From Chryseobacterium sp. CY350 (GTDB lineage: Bacteria > Bacteroidota > Bacteroidia > Flavobacteriales > Weeksellaceae): 64,000 nt of DNA. The notes under the pieces were generated by a model. The model worked only from the letters and a program-made list of their open reading frames with translations. It did not search any database and had not been told where the DNA came from. The translations under genes were made by a program, and so were the position numbers. Every line of letters begins with the position of its first letter. Position 1 is the stretch's first letter. Positions 10,529-19,413 of this stretch are shown here, piece after piece. Location of the stretch: contig NZ_CP116034.1 of NCBI RefSeq assembly GCF_027945075.1, positions 1,426,001 through 1,490,000 on the forward strand, written 5' to 3'.

Positions 10529-11914
10529 TTACTTTCCGATACAAAACTTAGAAAAAATATTTCCCAATACTTCATCATTTGTTACCTCACCAGAAATCTC
10601 GCCAAGGTGTTCCAAAGCGTTTCTCAGTTCATAAGCCAAAAGCTCTGTGGAGATTTGAGTTGTGATTGCTTCCTTCACTTTATTGACGGCATCAAGAGAT
10701 TTACCTAAAGCTTCATAATGACGTTGGTTTGTAATGACAACATTATTTTCCTGTGATTTAAGCTGTTCTACGTATGATGACAATTCGTTTTTAAGATCCT
10801 GAATATTTTGGTTTTCGACTGCTGAAATTTTAATAAAATCAAACTCCTGAGAAATTGCATTCCTGAAAATATCTTCTACTTTATCATAATACGATGGAGA
10901 AACTTCATCAATTTTTGTAGCGCAGATGATGAGCTTAAGATCTTCTCTCATTAGAGATTTGATCATCTCAATATCTTCAGAGAAATCTGGTGTTGCTGCA
11001 TCTACCAGATAAACCAATATATTGGCATTTGCTACTTTTTCTTTGGCTTTTTTTACACCAATCGCTTCAATTTCATCCACAGTGTCACGCAATCCCGCTG
11101 TATCGATTAATCTGAACGCATGTCCTTTTATGTGAAGAATTTCTTCAATTGTATCTCTTGTGGTGCCCGCGATATTGCTTACAATTGCTCGTTCTTCTTT
11201 CAGCAAAGCATTGAGCAAAGTAGATTTTCCGGCATTAGGTTTTCCAATAATCGCAACGGCAGTTCCGTTTTTGATGGCATTACCGTACTGAAAACTTTCA
11301 ATCAGCGAATTGAGTTTAGATTCAATTTTATCAAGCAATTTGTTTAAAGCCGATCGGTCTGCAAATTCAACATCTTCTTCTGCAAAATCTAATTCGAGCT
11401 CAATAAGTGACACAAAATTCAAAAGATCTGTACGGAGAAAAGAGATTTCATTGGTAATTCCTCCTTTTAGCTGTGTTAAAGCTACTTTACGGGAAGATTC
11501 ATTTTCAGAAGCAATAAGATCTGCGATCGATTCTGCCTGGCTAAGGTCTATCCTGCCATTGATAAAAGCTCGCATTGTAAATTCGCCGGCTTTTGCCATT
11601 CTCGCCCCGTTTTTAATTAAAACTTCAAGAATTTTTTTTGCAATATGCGGCGAGCCATGAAAAGATATCTCTACAGAATCTTCTGCCGTAAAAGTTTTTG
11701 GAGCTTTAAAAACTGAGACCATCACTTCATCGATGATTTCTTCATCTTCTTTAATAAATCCGTAATGAACAGTGTGAGAAGCTACTTTTTCTAGATTCTT
11801 ACCGTCAAAGATCTTCGAAGAGACAGAGATTGCATCGTCTCCGGAAATTCTTATGATTCCTATGGCTCCAATTCCGTTAGCAGTTGCCAGTGCGCAGATA
11901 GTGTCGTGATTCAT
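10529..11914 (-). CDS. mnmE: tRNA uridine-5-carboxymethylaminomethyl modification GTPase MnmE
   Basis: This 461-residue protein has the three MnmE parts: an N-terminal formyl-THF-binding domain (DTICALATANGIGAIGIIRI), a helical domain with an inserted G domain (P-loop GKPNAGKSTLLN near residue 226, DTAGLRDT, and CATKID in the NKxD position), and the C-terminal CIGK tail carrying the catalytic Cys. With MnmG it modifies the wobble uridine of several tRNAs. The start MNHDTI is well supported because the conserved N-terminus follows at once. CATKID replaces the usual NKxD; otherwise it looks standard. Confidence 0.95.
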   Translation of the reverse strand: MNHDTICALATANGIGAIGIIRISGDDAISVSSKIFDGKNLEKVASHTVHYGFIKEDEEIIDEVMVSVFKAPKTFTAEDSVEISFHGSPHIAKKILEVLIKNGARMAKAGEFTMRAFINGRIDLSQAESIADLIASENESSRKVALTQLKGGITNEISFLRTDLLNFVSLIELELDFAEEDVEFADRSALNKLLDKIESKLNSLIESFQYGNAIKNGTAVAIIGKPNAGKSTLLNALLKEERAIVSNIAGTTRDTIEEILHIKGHAFRLIDTAGLRDTVDEIEAIGVKKAKEKVANANILVYLVDAATPDFSEDIEMIKSLMREDLKLIICATKIDEVSPSYYDKVEDIFRNAISQEFDFIKISAVENQNIQDLKNELSSYVEQLKSQENNVVITNQRHYEALGKSLDAVNKVKEAITTQISTELLAYELRNALEHLGEISGEVTNDEVLGNIFSKFCIGK

Positions 11915-11973
11915 ACTGCAAAATTACACAAATTTAACAGGTGAAAAAAAGCAATTTTTATTTGATATTTAAA

Positions 11974-12054
11974 CAAAAATCACCTCAACGATGAGATGAT
12001 TTTGACTAATTTTTATTTAAATAAGTATAGGAGTGACTTGGTCATACAAAAGTA
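11974..12054 (-). promoter_or_regulatory. mnmE promoter and 5'-UTR hairpin
   Basis: On the minus strand TACTTTTG (12054-12047) fits the TAnnTTTG -7 element and would start transcription near 12040, giving a roughly 125-nt leader for mnmE. Inside that leader lies an imperfect inverted repeat at 11974-12004 (arms CAAAAATCACCTCA and TGAGATGATTTTG, one mismatched pair, 5-nt loop). The remainder of the 313-bp gap up to the aminopeptidase gene holds only its terminator. Confidence 0.45.
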
Positions 12055-12170
12055 AAATGAAAATTTAATTTATATCACAGTAAAAAACCTGAAATTAAAA
12101 CCGTAAAAACACGGTTGCAAATCTTAAAAAAACACCACAATTTCATAAATACAAATAGTGCACGATAAGT

Positions 12171-12209
12171 AAAAAAAATAAAGCCTCACATCAATTGACA
12201 TGAGGCTTT
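12171..12209 (-). terminator. Terminator of the aminopeptidase gene
   Basis: Read on the minus strand, a 9-bp stem AAAGCCTCA / TGAGGCTTT with a 12-nt loop is followed by ATTTTTTTTA, 19 nt after the stop codon. Confidence 0.85.
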
Positions 12210-12227
12210 GCTTTAATTTTAAATTAA

Positions 12228-13997
12228 TTAAATAGGCTTTACCAGCTCCAGGAACCAGTCGCGTATTTCACCTTCCAAAAACGGAGCAATTTTCTCTTCG
12301 CATTTTCTGTGATAGTCATTAAGCCATTTAATCTCGTCTGTTGATAAAATTTCTTTTACGATCGTATCTTTGAGAAACGGACAGAACGTTAATGTCTCAA
12401 ACTCATAAAAAGTTCCTGAATTTGTGGTTTCAGATTCTTTTACTGCAATTAAATTCTCATGACGAATTCCGTATTCACCCTCTACATAAAACCCAGGTTC
12501 ATTTGAGCAAACCATTCCGGGAAGTAATTCCTGCGGATTCAAATCTTTTCTGATATTTTGCGGACCTTCATGCACGTTCATAAAACTCCCTACTCCATGC
12601 CCGGTTCCGTGATTGTAATCTTTACCATGCATCCACAAAGGTAGTCTCGCAATCGCATCCAGCTGAACACCTTTTGTTCCCTTTGGAAATTTTACCATCG
12701 AAAGACGAATCATTCCCTGTAAAACTAATGTGGAATTTGTTTTAAATTCATCAGAAACATCACCCAAAGCCAAAGTTCTGGTGATATCTGTCGTTCCTTC
12801 AAGATACTGACCACCAGAATCTACAAGAATCGTCGCCTCATTGGTCACGCTCTGGCTTCCTTCTTCTTTTGCGGAATAATGAATGACTGCGCCGTTTGCT
12901 TTAAAACCGATAATACTCCCAAAACTTTCTCCTACAAAATTTTCTCCTTCAGCACGGAAGCTTTTCAGTTTTTGTCCTATAGAATATTCATTCATTTCTT
13001 CTTTTCCGACGTTATGAGTAAGCCAGTAAAGAAATTTCACCATTGCTACGCCGTCTCTCACCATCACTTTTCTGAACCCTTCTAATTCTGTTTCATTTTT
13101 CTGGGCTTTCATAAGATTTCCGGGAACTGAAGACTTTAAAAATTCGTTTCCAATTTTCAAAGCTTCAAAAATTGACTGATTACTATTAGGAGAAACCAAA
13201 ACTTTTTCGTTTTCAAATTCTTTCAGGCAATTGTAAAATTCTTCGTAAGGCATCATTTTTACCCACGCCTCATCTAATTGCTTTCTGGCTTCTACTTCAA
13301 GCTTATCAAGATCTGTGAATAATTTTGCATCGTTCTTTGTGATAACCAGATAAGCTAAAAATACAGGATTGCTTTCGACATCGCTTCCTCTGAGATTTAA
13401 TGTCCATGCCACATCATCAAGACTGGAAATAACATGAATTGTCACTTCCTGCTCCTCCATTTTTTGGCGAATTGCGGCAATTTTATCATTCACAGATTTT
13501 CCTGATCTTTCGACCGGATGAGTGTAGATAGGATTTTTTGAAACCTCTCCTCTTTCTTTCCAAATGTACTTCAGTAAAGGAATATCAGCTAGTGTAATAT
13601 TTTTTGAATTTAATTTTTCGAACAATAACTCCCAATTTGCATGGGATGTTGCGAGCGCGTTTACTGCAACTTTTCCGTTGGCAGGTATTTCAGATATAAT
13701 CCAGTCGATATAATGTGGAGTACCTTCCATGCCGTCTTTAAAAAGGTCAATCCCAGAACCTTCCAGCTCGGTGGGAGCCTGAGTAAAATATCTTCCGTCT
13801 GTCCAAAGTCCAGCTTTATCTTTCGTAACCACCACAAAACCGGCAGAACCTGTAAAACCTGAAAGCCAAGCTCTTTCCTGCCATTCTGTGGGCAGATATT
13901 CGCTCATATGCGGATCGGCAGAATATACGATAAATGCATCAACATTATTTTTTTGCATCTCTTCACGAAGTGCGGATATTTTTTCGTTTGAAGTCAT
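12228..13997 (-). CDS. pepP: Xaa-Pro aminopeptidase, M24B family (aminopeptidase P type)
   Basis: This 589-residue protein has the three-part layout of the large aminopeptidase P group: two creatinase-like N-terminal domains (from MTSNEKISALREEMQ, with SADPHMSEYLP) and a C-terminal pita-bread metallopeptidase. Metal ligands are visible in order: the two Asp in LVDSGGQYLEGTTDITRT (near residue 403), His in HGTGHGVGSF, Glu in SNEPGFYVEGEYGIRHEN and Glu in FETLTFCPF. It removes an N-terminal residue that precedes proline and uses two Mn2+ or similar ions. No signal peptide is seen, so it is cytoplasmic. It is a single gene with its own terminator. Confidence 0.9.
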   Translation of the reverse strand: MTSNEKISALREEMQKNNVDAFIVYSADPHMSEYLPTEWQERAWLSGFTGSAGFVVVTKDKAGLWTDGRYFTQAPTELEGSGIDLFKDGMEGTPHYIDWIISEIPANGKVAVNALATSHANWELLFEKLNSKNITLADIPLLKYIWKERGEVSKNPIYTHPVERSGKSVNDKIAAIRQKMEEQEVTIHVISSLDDVAWTLNLRGSDVESNPVFLAYLVITKNDAKLFTDLDKLEVEARKQLDEAWVKMMPYEEFYNCLKEFENEKVLVSPNSNQSIFEALKIGNEFLKSSVPGNLMKAQKNETELEGFRKVMVRDGVAMVKFLYWLTHNVGKEEMNEYSIGQKLKSFRAEGENFVGESFGSIIGFKANGAVIHYSAKEEGSQSVTNEATILVDSGGQYLEGTTDITRTLALGDVSDEFKTNSTLVLQGMIRLSMVKFPKGTKGVQLDAIARLPLWMHGKDYNHGTGHGVGSFMNVHEGPQNIRKDLNPQELLPGMVCSNEPGFYVEGEYGIRHENLIAVKESETTNSGTFYEFETLTFCPFLKDTIVKEILSTDEIKWLNDYHRKCEEKIAPFLEGEIRDWFLELVKPI

Positions 13998-14300
13998 TTT
14001 TATAATTTTTAAAAACCGAAAGTTACAAAAAAATCAAGTTGGTTTTCCCAGTTTAGCAGAGCTTAAGTTTTTATTAATACTAATTCTAAGACTTTCTATT
14101 TACAATTTATCTACATTTTATTTAAATTCTTCTTAACATTAAAAATAATTAATACAGTTTTAGCCAACATGAATATTGATCAATAAGGAAGTCCTTGTGA
14201 AACTTGTACTTATCTATATAGGAAAATAGACATGTACCACAAAATCATTATTGATATAAATACTACAATGATTTGGAAAGGTTATTGCTATATTCTGAAA
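13998..14300. other. Intergenic region between divergent pepP and DUF6526 genes
   Basis: About 300 bp of AT-rich sequence must hold the divergent promoters. I see no hairpin, repeat or convincing -7 element. An in-frame ATG at 14232 upstream of the chosen DUF6526 start adds 23 residues that look unlike the family N-terminus. Confidence 0.4.
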
Positions 14301-14738
14301 ATGGAAACTCAAAACTACGGTAATTACAGAAAATTTTATCCGCCCCATCACTTTATTTATCTTCCTCTCCTTCTTGTTCTCGAGGGATACGGAATTTATA
14401 AAATATGGAACCATGAAGATCATCAATTAATATGGATACTGTTTTCAGTCATCATCTTTTTGATTCTGTACTTGGCGATCATGCTAAGACAACACTATGC
14501 TTTAGGAAATCAAAATCGTATTGTAAAGTTAGAATTCAGACAAAGATATTTTGAGATTTTTAACAAAAGATCTGATGATGTGTGCGAAAAATTAAGTTTC
14601 AGCCAGATTGCAGCACTCCGATTTGCTTATGATGAAGAATTTAAAGAACTTTTAGAAAGAGCTTTAAAACAAAATATTTCCGGTGATGAGATTAAAAAAT
14701 CCATCAAAAACTGGAGACCTGATAATGACAGAATTTAA
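14301..14738 (+). CDS. DUF6526 family membrane protein
   Basis: This 145-residue protein starts METQNYGNYRKFYPPHHF, the usual beginning of this small Bacteroidetes family, so the ATG at 14301 is preferred over the upstream in-frame ATG at 14232. Two membrane helices follow (about residues 18-37 and 45-65), then a charged cytoplasmic tail with RYFEIFNKR and KNWRPDNDRI. The function is unknown. It heads a probable three-gene run with the tiny lipoprotein and topoisomerase IB. Confidence 0.7.
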   Translation: METQNYGNYRKFYPPHHFIYLPLLLVLEGYGIYKIWNHEDHQLIWILFSVIIFLILYLAIMLRQHYALGNQNRIVKLEFRQRYFEIFNKRSDDVCEKLSFSQIAALRFAYDEEFKELLERALKQNISGDEIKKSIKNWRPDNDRI

Positions 14739-14767
14739 TATATAACAATCACTAAACATACACTATT

Positions 14768-14935
14768 ATGAGAAAATTAACTTTATACAGCATGAGTCTT
14801 CTTAGTATGCTATTACTAACAAGTTGTGAGGCAGTAGAAACAATCTTCAAAGCTGGAATGTGGTGGGGAATCATCGTCGTAGTGGGCATTATTGCTTTTT
14901 TATTGTGGCTTTTTTCAAGGGGTAAGAACTCTTAA
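14768..14935 (+). CDS. Tiny lipoprotein with one membrane helix
   Basis: A 55-residue ORF, starting MRKLTLYSMSLLSML, has a lipobox LLTSC at about residues 17-21. A single hydrophobic helix (WGIIVVVGIIAFLLWLF) follows, and the tail is short and basic. It fits between its neighbours with 29 nt and 12 nt spacing, which supports its being a real gene. Similar very small proteins occur in Bacteroidetes, sometimes misnamed phosphatidate cytidylyltransferase. The function is unknown. Confidence 0.6.
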   Translation: MRKLTLYSMSLLSMLLLTSCEAVETIFKAGMWWGIIVVVGIIAFLLWLFSRGKNS

Positions 14936-14947
14936 CCAAATTATCTT

Positions 14948-16051
14948 ATGGATCAATCAGACTTAGAGATTATTTCTCACCTTAAACCGTCGAAGATTGT
15001 CAAGATTATGAAAGATCCGGTGGCGTCTGCAAAAGCAGTGAATCTTATTTACACTTCGGACGCAGAAACTGCCGGTATTATTCGTAAAAAAAGAGGCAAA
15101 AAATACTCTTATTACAAAGACGGCGAGAAAATTAAAGATAAGGAAGAAATTACCCGTATCAACAGTCTGGTGATTCCTCCGGCGTGGGAAAATGTTTGGA
15201 TATGCGCGCTGGATAATGGCCATCTTCAGGCCACAGGATATGATGCACTAAAAAGAAAACAGTACCGATATCATTCGCTCTGGAGTGCATTAAGAAATCA
15301 CACGAAATTTTACAGGATGCTGAAATTTGGATATGCGTTACCGGATATCAGGCTTCAGCTCGAGAAAGATTTAGCATTGCGAAGCTTTGAAAAGCGGAAA
15401 ATTCTTGCGCTCGTTGTAAGTCTTATGCAACGTACAAATATTCGAATCGGGAACAGTATTTATGAAAAACTCTACGGTTCTTTTGGTTTAACGACCTTGA
15501 AAGGCAAACACGTTAAAGTTCAGGGACAGAAAATCAATTTCTCTTTTAAAGGTAAAAAAGGTGTTATGCATAATGTTGATCTGAAAAGTAAAAGACTTTC
15601 GAAATTGATCACTAAATGCAAAGAAATTCCCGGAAAGGAGCTGTTCCAATATTATGACAGTGAAGGAAACCGTCATGCTATAGATTCTGGAATGGTCAAT
15701 GATTACATCAAAGAAATTAGCGGTGATGACTTTACAGCAAAGGATTTCAGAACGTGGTCCGGAACAGTAAATGCTCTAATTGCCTTTAAAGAAATCGGAT
15801 ACGCTGAAAATAATACTCAGTATAAAAAGAAGGTGAAAGAAGCGTTGGATATTGTAGCTTCACACCTTGGAAATACAAGTACAGTATGCAGAAAATACTA
15901 TGTGCATCCTTTGGTGATCAATTTATATGAGAACAATTCTATCAAAAAATACATTGACGAGCTAGAGGTAATTGAAGAAAATGACGGTAAGGCAGGTCTT
16001 ACACACGAAGAAAAACTGGTTTTGAAGATGCTTGAAAACGAAAAATTGTAG
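14948..16051 (+). CDS. DNA topoisomerase IB (poxvirus/eukaryotic type)
   Basis: This 367-residue enzyme relaxes supercoils through a 3'-phosphotyrosyl intermediate. The N-terminal domain includes YSYYKDGEKI and LVIPPAWENVWIC. The catalytic core shows QRTNIRIGNSIYEKLYGSFG with the first catalytic Arg, the Lys-containing beta hairpin around residues 195-210, KDFRTWSGT with the second Arg, and the nucleophile region STVCRKYYVHP near residue 316 that carries the active Tyr. Bacterial type IB enzymes of this length are scattered and regarded as accessory. It is the third gene of a short run after the DUF6526 and lipoprotein genes. Confidence 0.9.
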   Translation: MDQSDLEIISHLKPSKIVKIMKDPVASAKAVNLIYTSDAETAGIIRKKRGKKYSYYKDGEKIKDKEEITRINSLVIPPAWENVWICALDNGHLQATGYDALKRKQYRYHSLWSALRNHTKFYRMLKFGYALPDIRLQLEKDLALRSFEKRKILALVVSLMQRTNIRIGNSIYEKLYGSFGLTTLKGKHVKVQGQKINFSFKGKKGVMHNVDLKSKRLSKLITKCKEIPGKELFQYYDSEGNRHAIDSGMVNDYIKEISGDDFTAKDFRTWSGTVNALIAFKEIGYAENNTQYKKKVKEALDIVASHLGNTSTVCRKYYVHPLVINLYENNSIKKYIDELEVIEENDGKAGLTHEEKLVLKMLENEKL

Positions 16052-16076
16052 TTAAATTACTTCCAAATTTTTAAGC

Positions 16077-16226
16077 ATGAAAATCAAATGTTTTACAGAT
16101 CAAAATTTAACGCATTTCTGGCTTGATAATTGTAACTTATCGTTGGCAATAAATTTAGAAGATAAAAAAGAATATATTCAGATAAAAAAATATAACATGA
16201 GAGAAATTCTGAATATCTCTCATTAA
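16077..16226 (+). CDS. Possible 49-residue ORF of unknown function
   Basis: The ORF encodes MKIKCFTDQNLTHFWLDNCN and 29 more residues, many charged. It lies 25 nt after the topoisomerase stop on the same strand. There is no recognisable motif or signal peptide. It may be a small gene or chance coding. Confidence 0.2.
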   Translation: MKIKCFTDQNLTHFWLDNCNLSLAINLEDKKEYIQIKKYNMREILNISH

Positions 16227-16933
16227 CATTGCTATATAAATCATTCTTTTATAAATAGTTGTGAAGATTTTATTATTTAAAATTTTGTTCTATATATTTT
16301 CTCTAATCTAGTGTGATTTCCAATAATTGACTATAAATAAAGTGTGCGCTTGCATAATTTTAAACAGTTTTTATAATATTTATCTTTCTCCGATTGAACA
16401 CATAAAAATAGCATTAAAGCTTAAATATCTATTTCGCTATTTATGTCTCTATTTAGAATAAAAATTCAGAATTATTTAGTATTTCTGACTTTTCCTATTC
16501 ATATTAATTCTTCAATATAAGTACAAATTTTTTCCAATAAATCTTTGTTGATGAAATTATATCAACATATTACTATTTACTTTATTGATTATCAAAACTT
16601 CTTTCACTGACACAATAATTATTATCGACCACCAAAGAAATATTTATTTTTTACATAAATCATTACATGTTTTAACATATGTAGTCGGTAAAAATGAATA
16701 CTTTTGTACATCTCTTAGTACTTAGATTTACATCTAGTTGTAACATTTTAGCCTAAGAAAATTTCTTTAAAAACGCAAACACAATGAAAAAAAACAAACT
16801 TAATTTCCGCCTATTTTATTTACTCCGGTAATTACACGATCTAGGATTCTTTATCTAGATAAATAATCATTTTTTAATAATCATTCACATACTCCAACAT
16901 ATAATTAATGTTGAGTGTAATCATTTGTACTCT
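16227..16933 (+). promoter_or_regulatory. Long 5' region of the quinolone-type cluster, with promoter, leader ORF and hairpin
   Basis: About 700 bp of very AT-rich sequence has no substantial ORF. TACTTTTG at 16699-16706 fits the TAnnTTTG -7 element. A 15-codon ORF (MKKNKLNFRLFYLLR) at 16784-16831 follows, then a 6-bp stem ATCTAG / CTAGAT at 16839-16860 and a T-rich stretch at 16871-16877, before the first biosynthetic gene at 16934. This arrangement is compatible with leader-peptide or attenuation control, but the hairpin is weak and the leader peptide lacks Trp. Confidence 0.35.
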
Positions 16934-18514
16934 ATGAACATATCAAGCAATATCATTAAAAATTTATTGTTGCATAATAATAAAAACCAAATCCTTTATG
17001 ATCTTAACAGTATATCTGGAGAAGAAATTGCTAAAGAAATAATAACTTTAGCAACGTTTTTTAGATCCACGACCAAGTTCAGCAATGGAGACAGGGTGAT
17101 ACTAAGTATGAATGATTCACCGGAATTTATTTATTCTTTCATAGCGCTAATATCGATTGGCTGCATTCCCGTTCCCCTTAATCCTTTAATTCAAGAATCG
17201 GAATTAGAATACATTTTGAAAGATTCAAAAGCAACAGGTGTTATTATTGATAATCACCAGTATTTAAGGCTTTATCAGGTCATACATAGCTCATCGTACA
17301 TCATCAATGATTGTGTTTTAGTGAATAATCCGTCAGTAAAAGAGTATGGATCGATCAATTATTTGCAAAAATATCTCTCATCTAAAAAAGCATTTAATAC
17401 TTCTTTAATTTCTGAATTTGTATACGCAGAGAATAATCCTGTCGCCTTTTGGCAATATACATCCGGAACTACAGGAAATCCCAAAGCTGTGCAACACGGG
17501 CACTATACAATGCTAACTAATACGGAACTCTTTGCACAGAAAACATTAGGAATTGGTGAGGACGATGTTATTATATCTGTTCCGAAAATGTTTTTTGGAT
17601 ACGGTTTAGGAAACAGTTTATTTTTTCCTTTACTTTCTGGAGCTACTGTGATCATTGATGAGAAGTGGTTTTCTCTTGATAATCTGAAAAAGAATATCCG
17701 TCTTTATAAGCCTACAGTTATTTTCGGAACTCCGAAAATCTACTCTGATATATTGCATAATTATGAAAGTTTTTCAGAAAACGATTTTAGCAGTGTAAGA
17801 TTGTTTGTGTCGGCTGGCTCTTCCCTTCAGCACTCCATTATTAAAGAGTGGAAATCAAAATTTGATAAAACCATCGTTAATGGAATCGGCTCAACAGAAA
17901 TTGGTCATATTTTCATGTGCAGTAATCAGGTAAAAGAAAATGATGAAAATTCTTCGTTAGGAATTCCTGTCACGGGCTACCAAATAAAAATTTGTGAAAT
18001 AGATAAACCTGATTCGGTGGTAGAAAATCATGAAGAAATAGGTGAATTATGCATATTTCCACCAGAAAAAACGCTCAGTTCTTATTGGCAACAAGAGAAT
18101 ACCAATACAGCAAAATATAAGAACGGATGGTATTTTTCGGGGGATCTTTGCTCAAAAAAAGAAGATGGCACGTATGTTTATCATGGCAGAAAAGACGAAT
18201 TATTCAAAGTAAACGGACGTTGGGTGAATCCTCTTGAGATAGAAAATACTGTTTTACAGAACTTTCATGAGGTACGTGAATGTGCGGTCACTTATTTTAT
18301 TGATGATGACGGTCTAGAAAAGCCGATACTTTATATCGTGCGAAAAACAGATATAAACAAGGATCTTCTTTCAGACGATATTCAGAAAAAGCTTGCAGAA
18401 AATTTTTCTTCTTACAAACTTCCTACAAGAACTCATTTCTTAAACACATTGCCACGTAACAGCAACGGAAAGGTGATTAAGAAGGGATTGGAAAATAATT
18501 TAACTGAAGCTTAA
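16934..18514 (+). CDS. pqsA: Anthranilate-CoA ligase, PqsA-like
   Basis: This 526-residue ANL-superfamily adenylating enzyme starts at the ATG at 16934 (an in-frame TTG three codons upstream is less likely). The ATP-binding loop YTSGTTGNPKAVQHG lies near residue 176. PKMFFGYGLGNSLFFP and NGIGSTEIGHIF correspond closely to remembered segments of Pseudomonas PqsA (PKMFFGYGMGNSLFFP, DGIGATEVGHVF) and belong to the benzoate-CoA ligase subgroup. GWYFSGDL and the hinge region GRKDELFKVNGRWVNP complete the fold. The expected reaction is anthranilate + ATP + CoA to anthraniloyl-CoA. That fits the linked anthranilate synthase genes and the PqsB-E/L homologues. A related aryl acid as substrate cannot be excluded. 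Confidence 0.85.
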   Translation: MNISSNIIKNLLLHNNKNQILYDLNSISGEEIAKEIITLATFFRSTTKFSNGDRVILSMNDSPEFIYSFIALISIGCIPVPLNPLIQESELEYILKDSKATGVIIDNHQYLRLYQVIHSSSYIINDCVLVNNPSVKEYGSINYLQKYLSSKKAFNTSLISEFVYAENNPVAFWQYTSGTTGNPKAVQHGHYTMLTNTELFAQKTLGIGEDDVIISVPKMFFGYGLGNSLFFPLLSGATVIIDEKWFSLDNLKKNIRLYKPTVIFGTPKIYSDILHNYESFSENDFSSVRLFVSAGSSLQHSIIKEWKSKFDKTIVNGIGSTEIGHIFMCSNQVKENDENSSLGIPVTGYQIKICEIDKPDSVVENHEEIGELCIFPPEKTLSSYWQQENTNTAKYKNGWYFSGDLCSKKEDGTYVYHGRKDELFKVNGRWVNPLEIENTVLQNFHEVRECAVTYFIDDDGLEKPILYIVRKTDINKDLLSDDIQKKLAENFSSYKLPTRTHFLNTLPRNSNGKVIKKGLENNLTEA

Positions 18515-18546
18515 AACAATTACTAACATCAATTTAAAAATATAAA

Positions 18547-19413
18547 ATGCAGATTATAGATGCCATAAGTGAAGTTCCGGGTCTTAATATAAAAGGAAAC
18601 CATGGTAAAATGCAGCATGGTTTTGAGTGTCAGATTTTTGAAGCTGATAAAGAAAAATCTTTATCTGAATGGGCTGTAGATGTAAGCAAAAACTTACTAC
18701 TTAAAAACAATATTTCAGCTGATGATTTGGGCGTTATTATCAATGCATCAATATCGCTTTATGATACTACTTCTTTAGGAAACACTTCAGCTCCGGGAAT
18801 AGGTCATGAGGTTCAAAAACATTTATCTGCAAAAAATGCATTCGTTTTCGAAATGTTTCATAATGATTTAGGAAATATGATAAAGATTGCGTCTGATTTT
18901 TTAACACATATGGATCATCAGTATGCTTTAATTATTCAATCAAATAAATTTTCAACATTTCTAAAAGATGATGAAAATGGATTTTGTATTCCTGATGGTG
19001 TAAATGCACTTTTAATAAAATCGAGCAACAAAAAGATTGAGCTTGAGAATATTCATATCTCCCACCCTGAAATGTCAAAAGCAAGTTTAAGCTTCAACGC
19101 AGGAAATAAAAATGCTTTAAAAAATAATCACATTTTCAGTCTAAACTGGAATTATGATCCTTTGTTTAAAGAGGCTTTGAATTCTGAACTGAAAAATATA
19201 TTATCTAAAGACAAACAGGCAACCGTTATTACAGAAAAGTGGTTTTCGGAACATTTATCATCACAAGACACTGAGAATGCTCTAGCTATGAACACTATTC
19301 CATCTTATTTGCAGGAGCACAGCGAAATAAAAAAACAGCCAATCACTCTGATATCTTACAACCCGTTTCTAGCCCATTATTCAATTCTAAAAATAACACA
19401 TGATGAAATATAA
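18547..19413 (+). CDS. pqsB: PqsB-like non-catalytic KAS III subunit
   Basis: The 288-residue protein matches Pseudomonas PqsB (283) in length and in landmarks such as APGIGHEVQKHLSAKNAFVF and the end ITLISYNPF. The position where FabH-type enzymes carry the catalytic Cys reads FEMFHNDLGNM, with no Cys, as expected for the scaffold half of the PqsBC heterodimer. With PqsC it should condense an acyl chain with 2-aminobenzoylacetate (or its N-hydroxy form) to close the quinolone ring. It overlaps the pqsC-like gene by 14 nt, which suggests coupled translation of the two subunits. Confidence 0.8.
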   Translation: MQIIDAISEVPGLNIKGNHGKMQHGFECQIFEADKEKSLSEWAVDVSKNLLLKNNISADDLGVIINASISLYDTTSLGNTSAPGIGHEVQKHLSAKNAFVFEMFHNDLGNMIKIASDFLTHMDHQYALIIQSNKFSTFLKDDENGFCIPDGVNALLIKSSNKKIELENIHISHPEMSKASLSFNAGNKNALKNNHIFSLNWNYDPLFKEALNSELKNILSKDKQATVITEKWFSEHLSSQDTENALAMNTIPSYLQEHSEIKKQPITLISYNPFLAHYSILKITHDEI

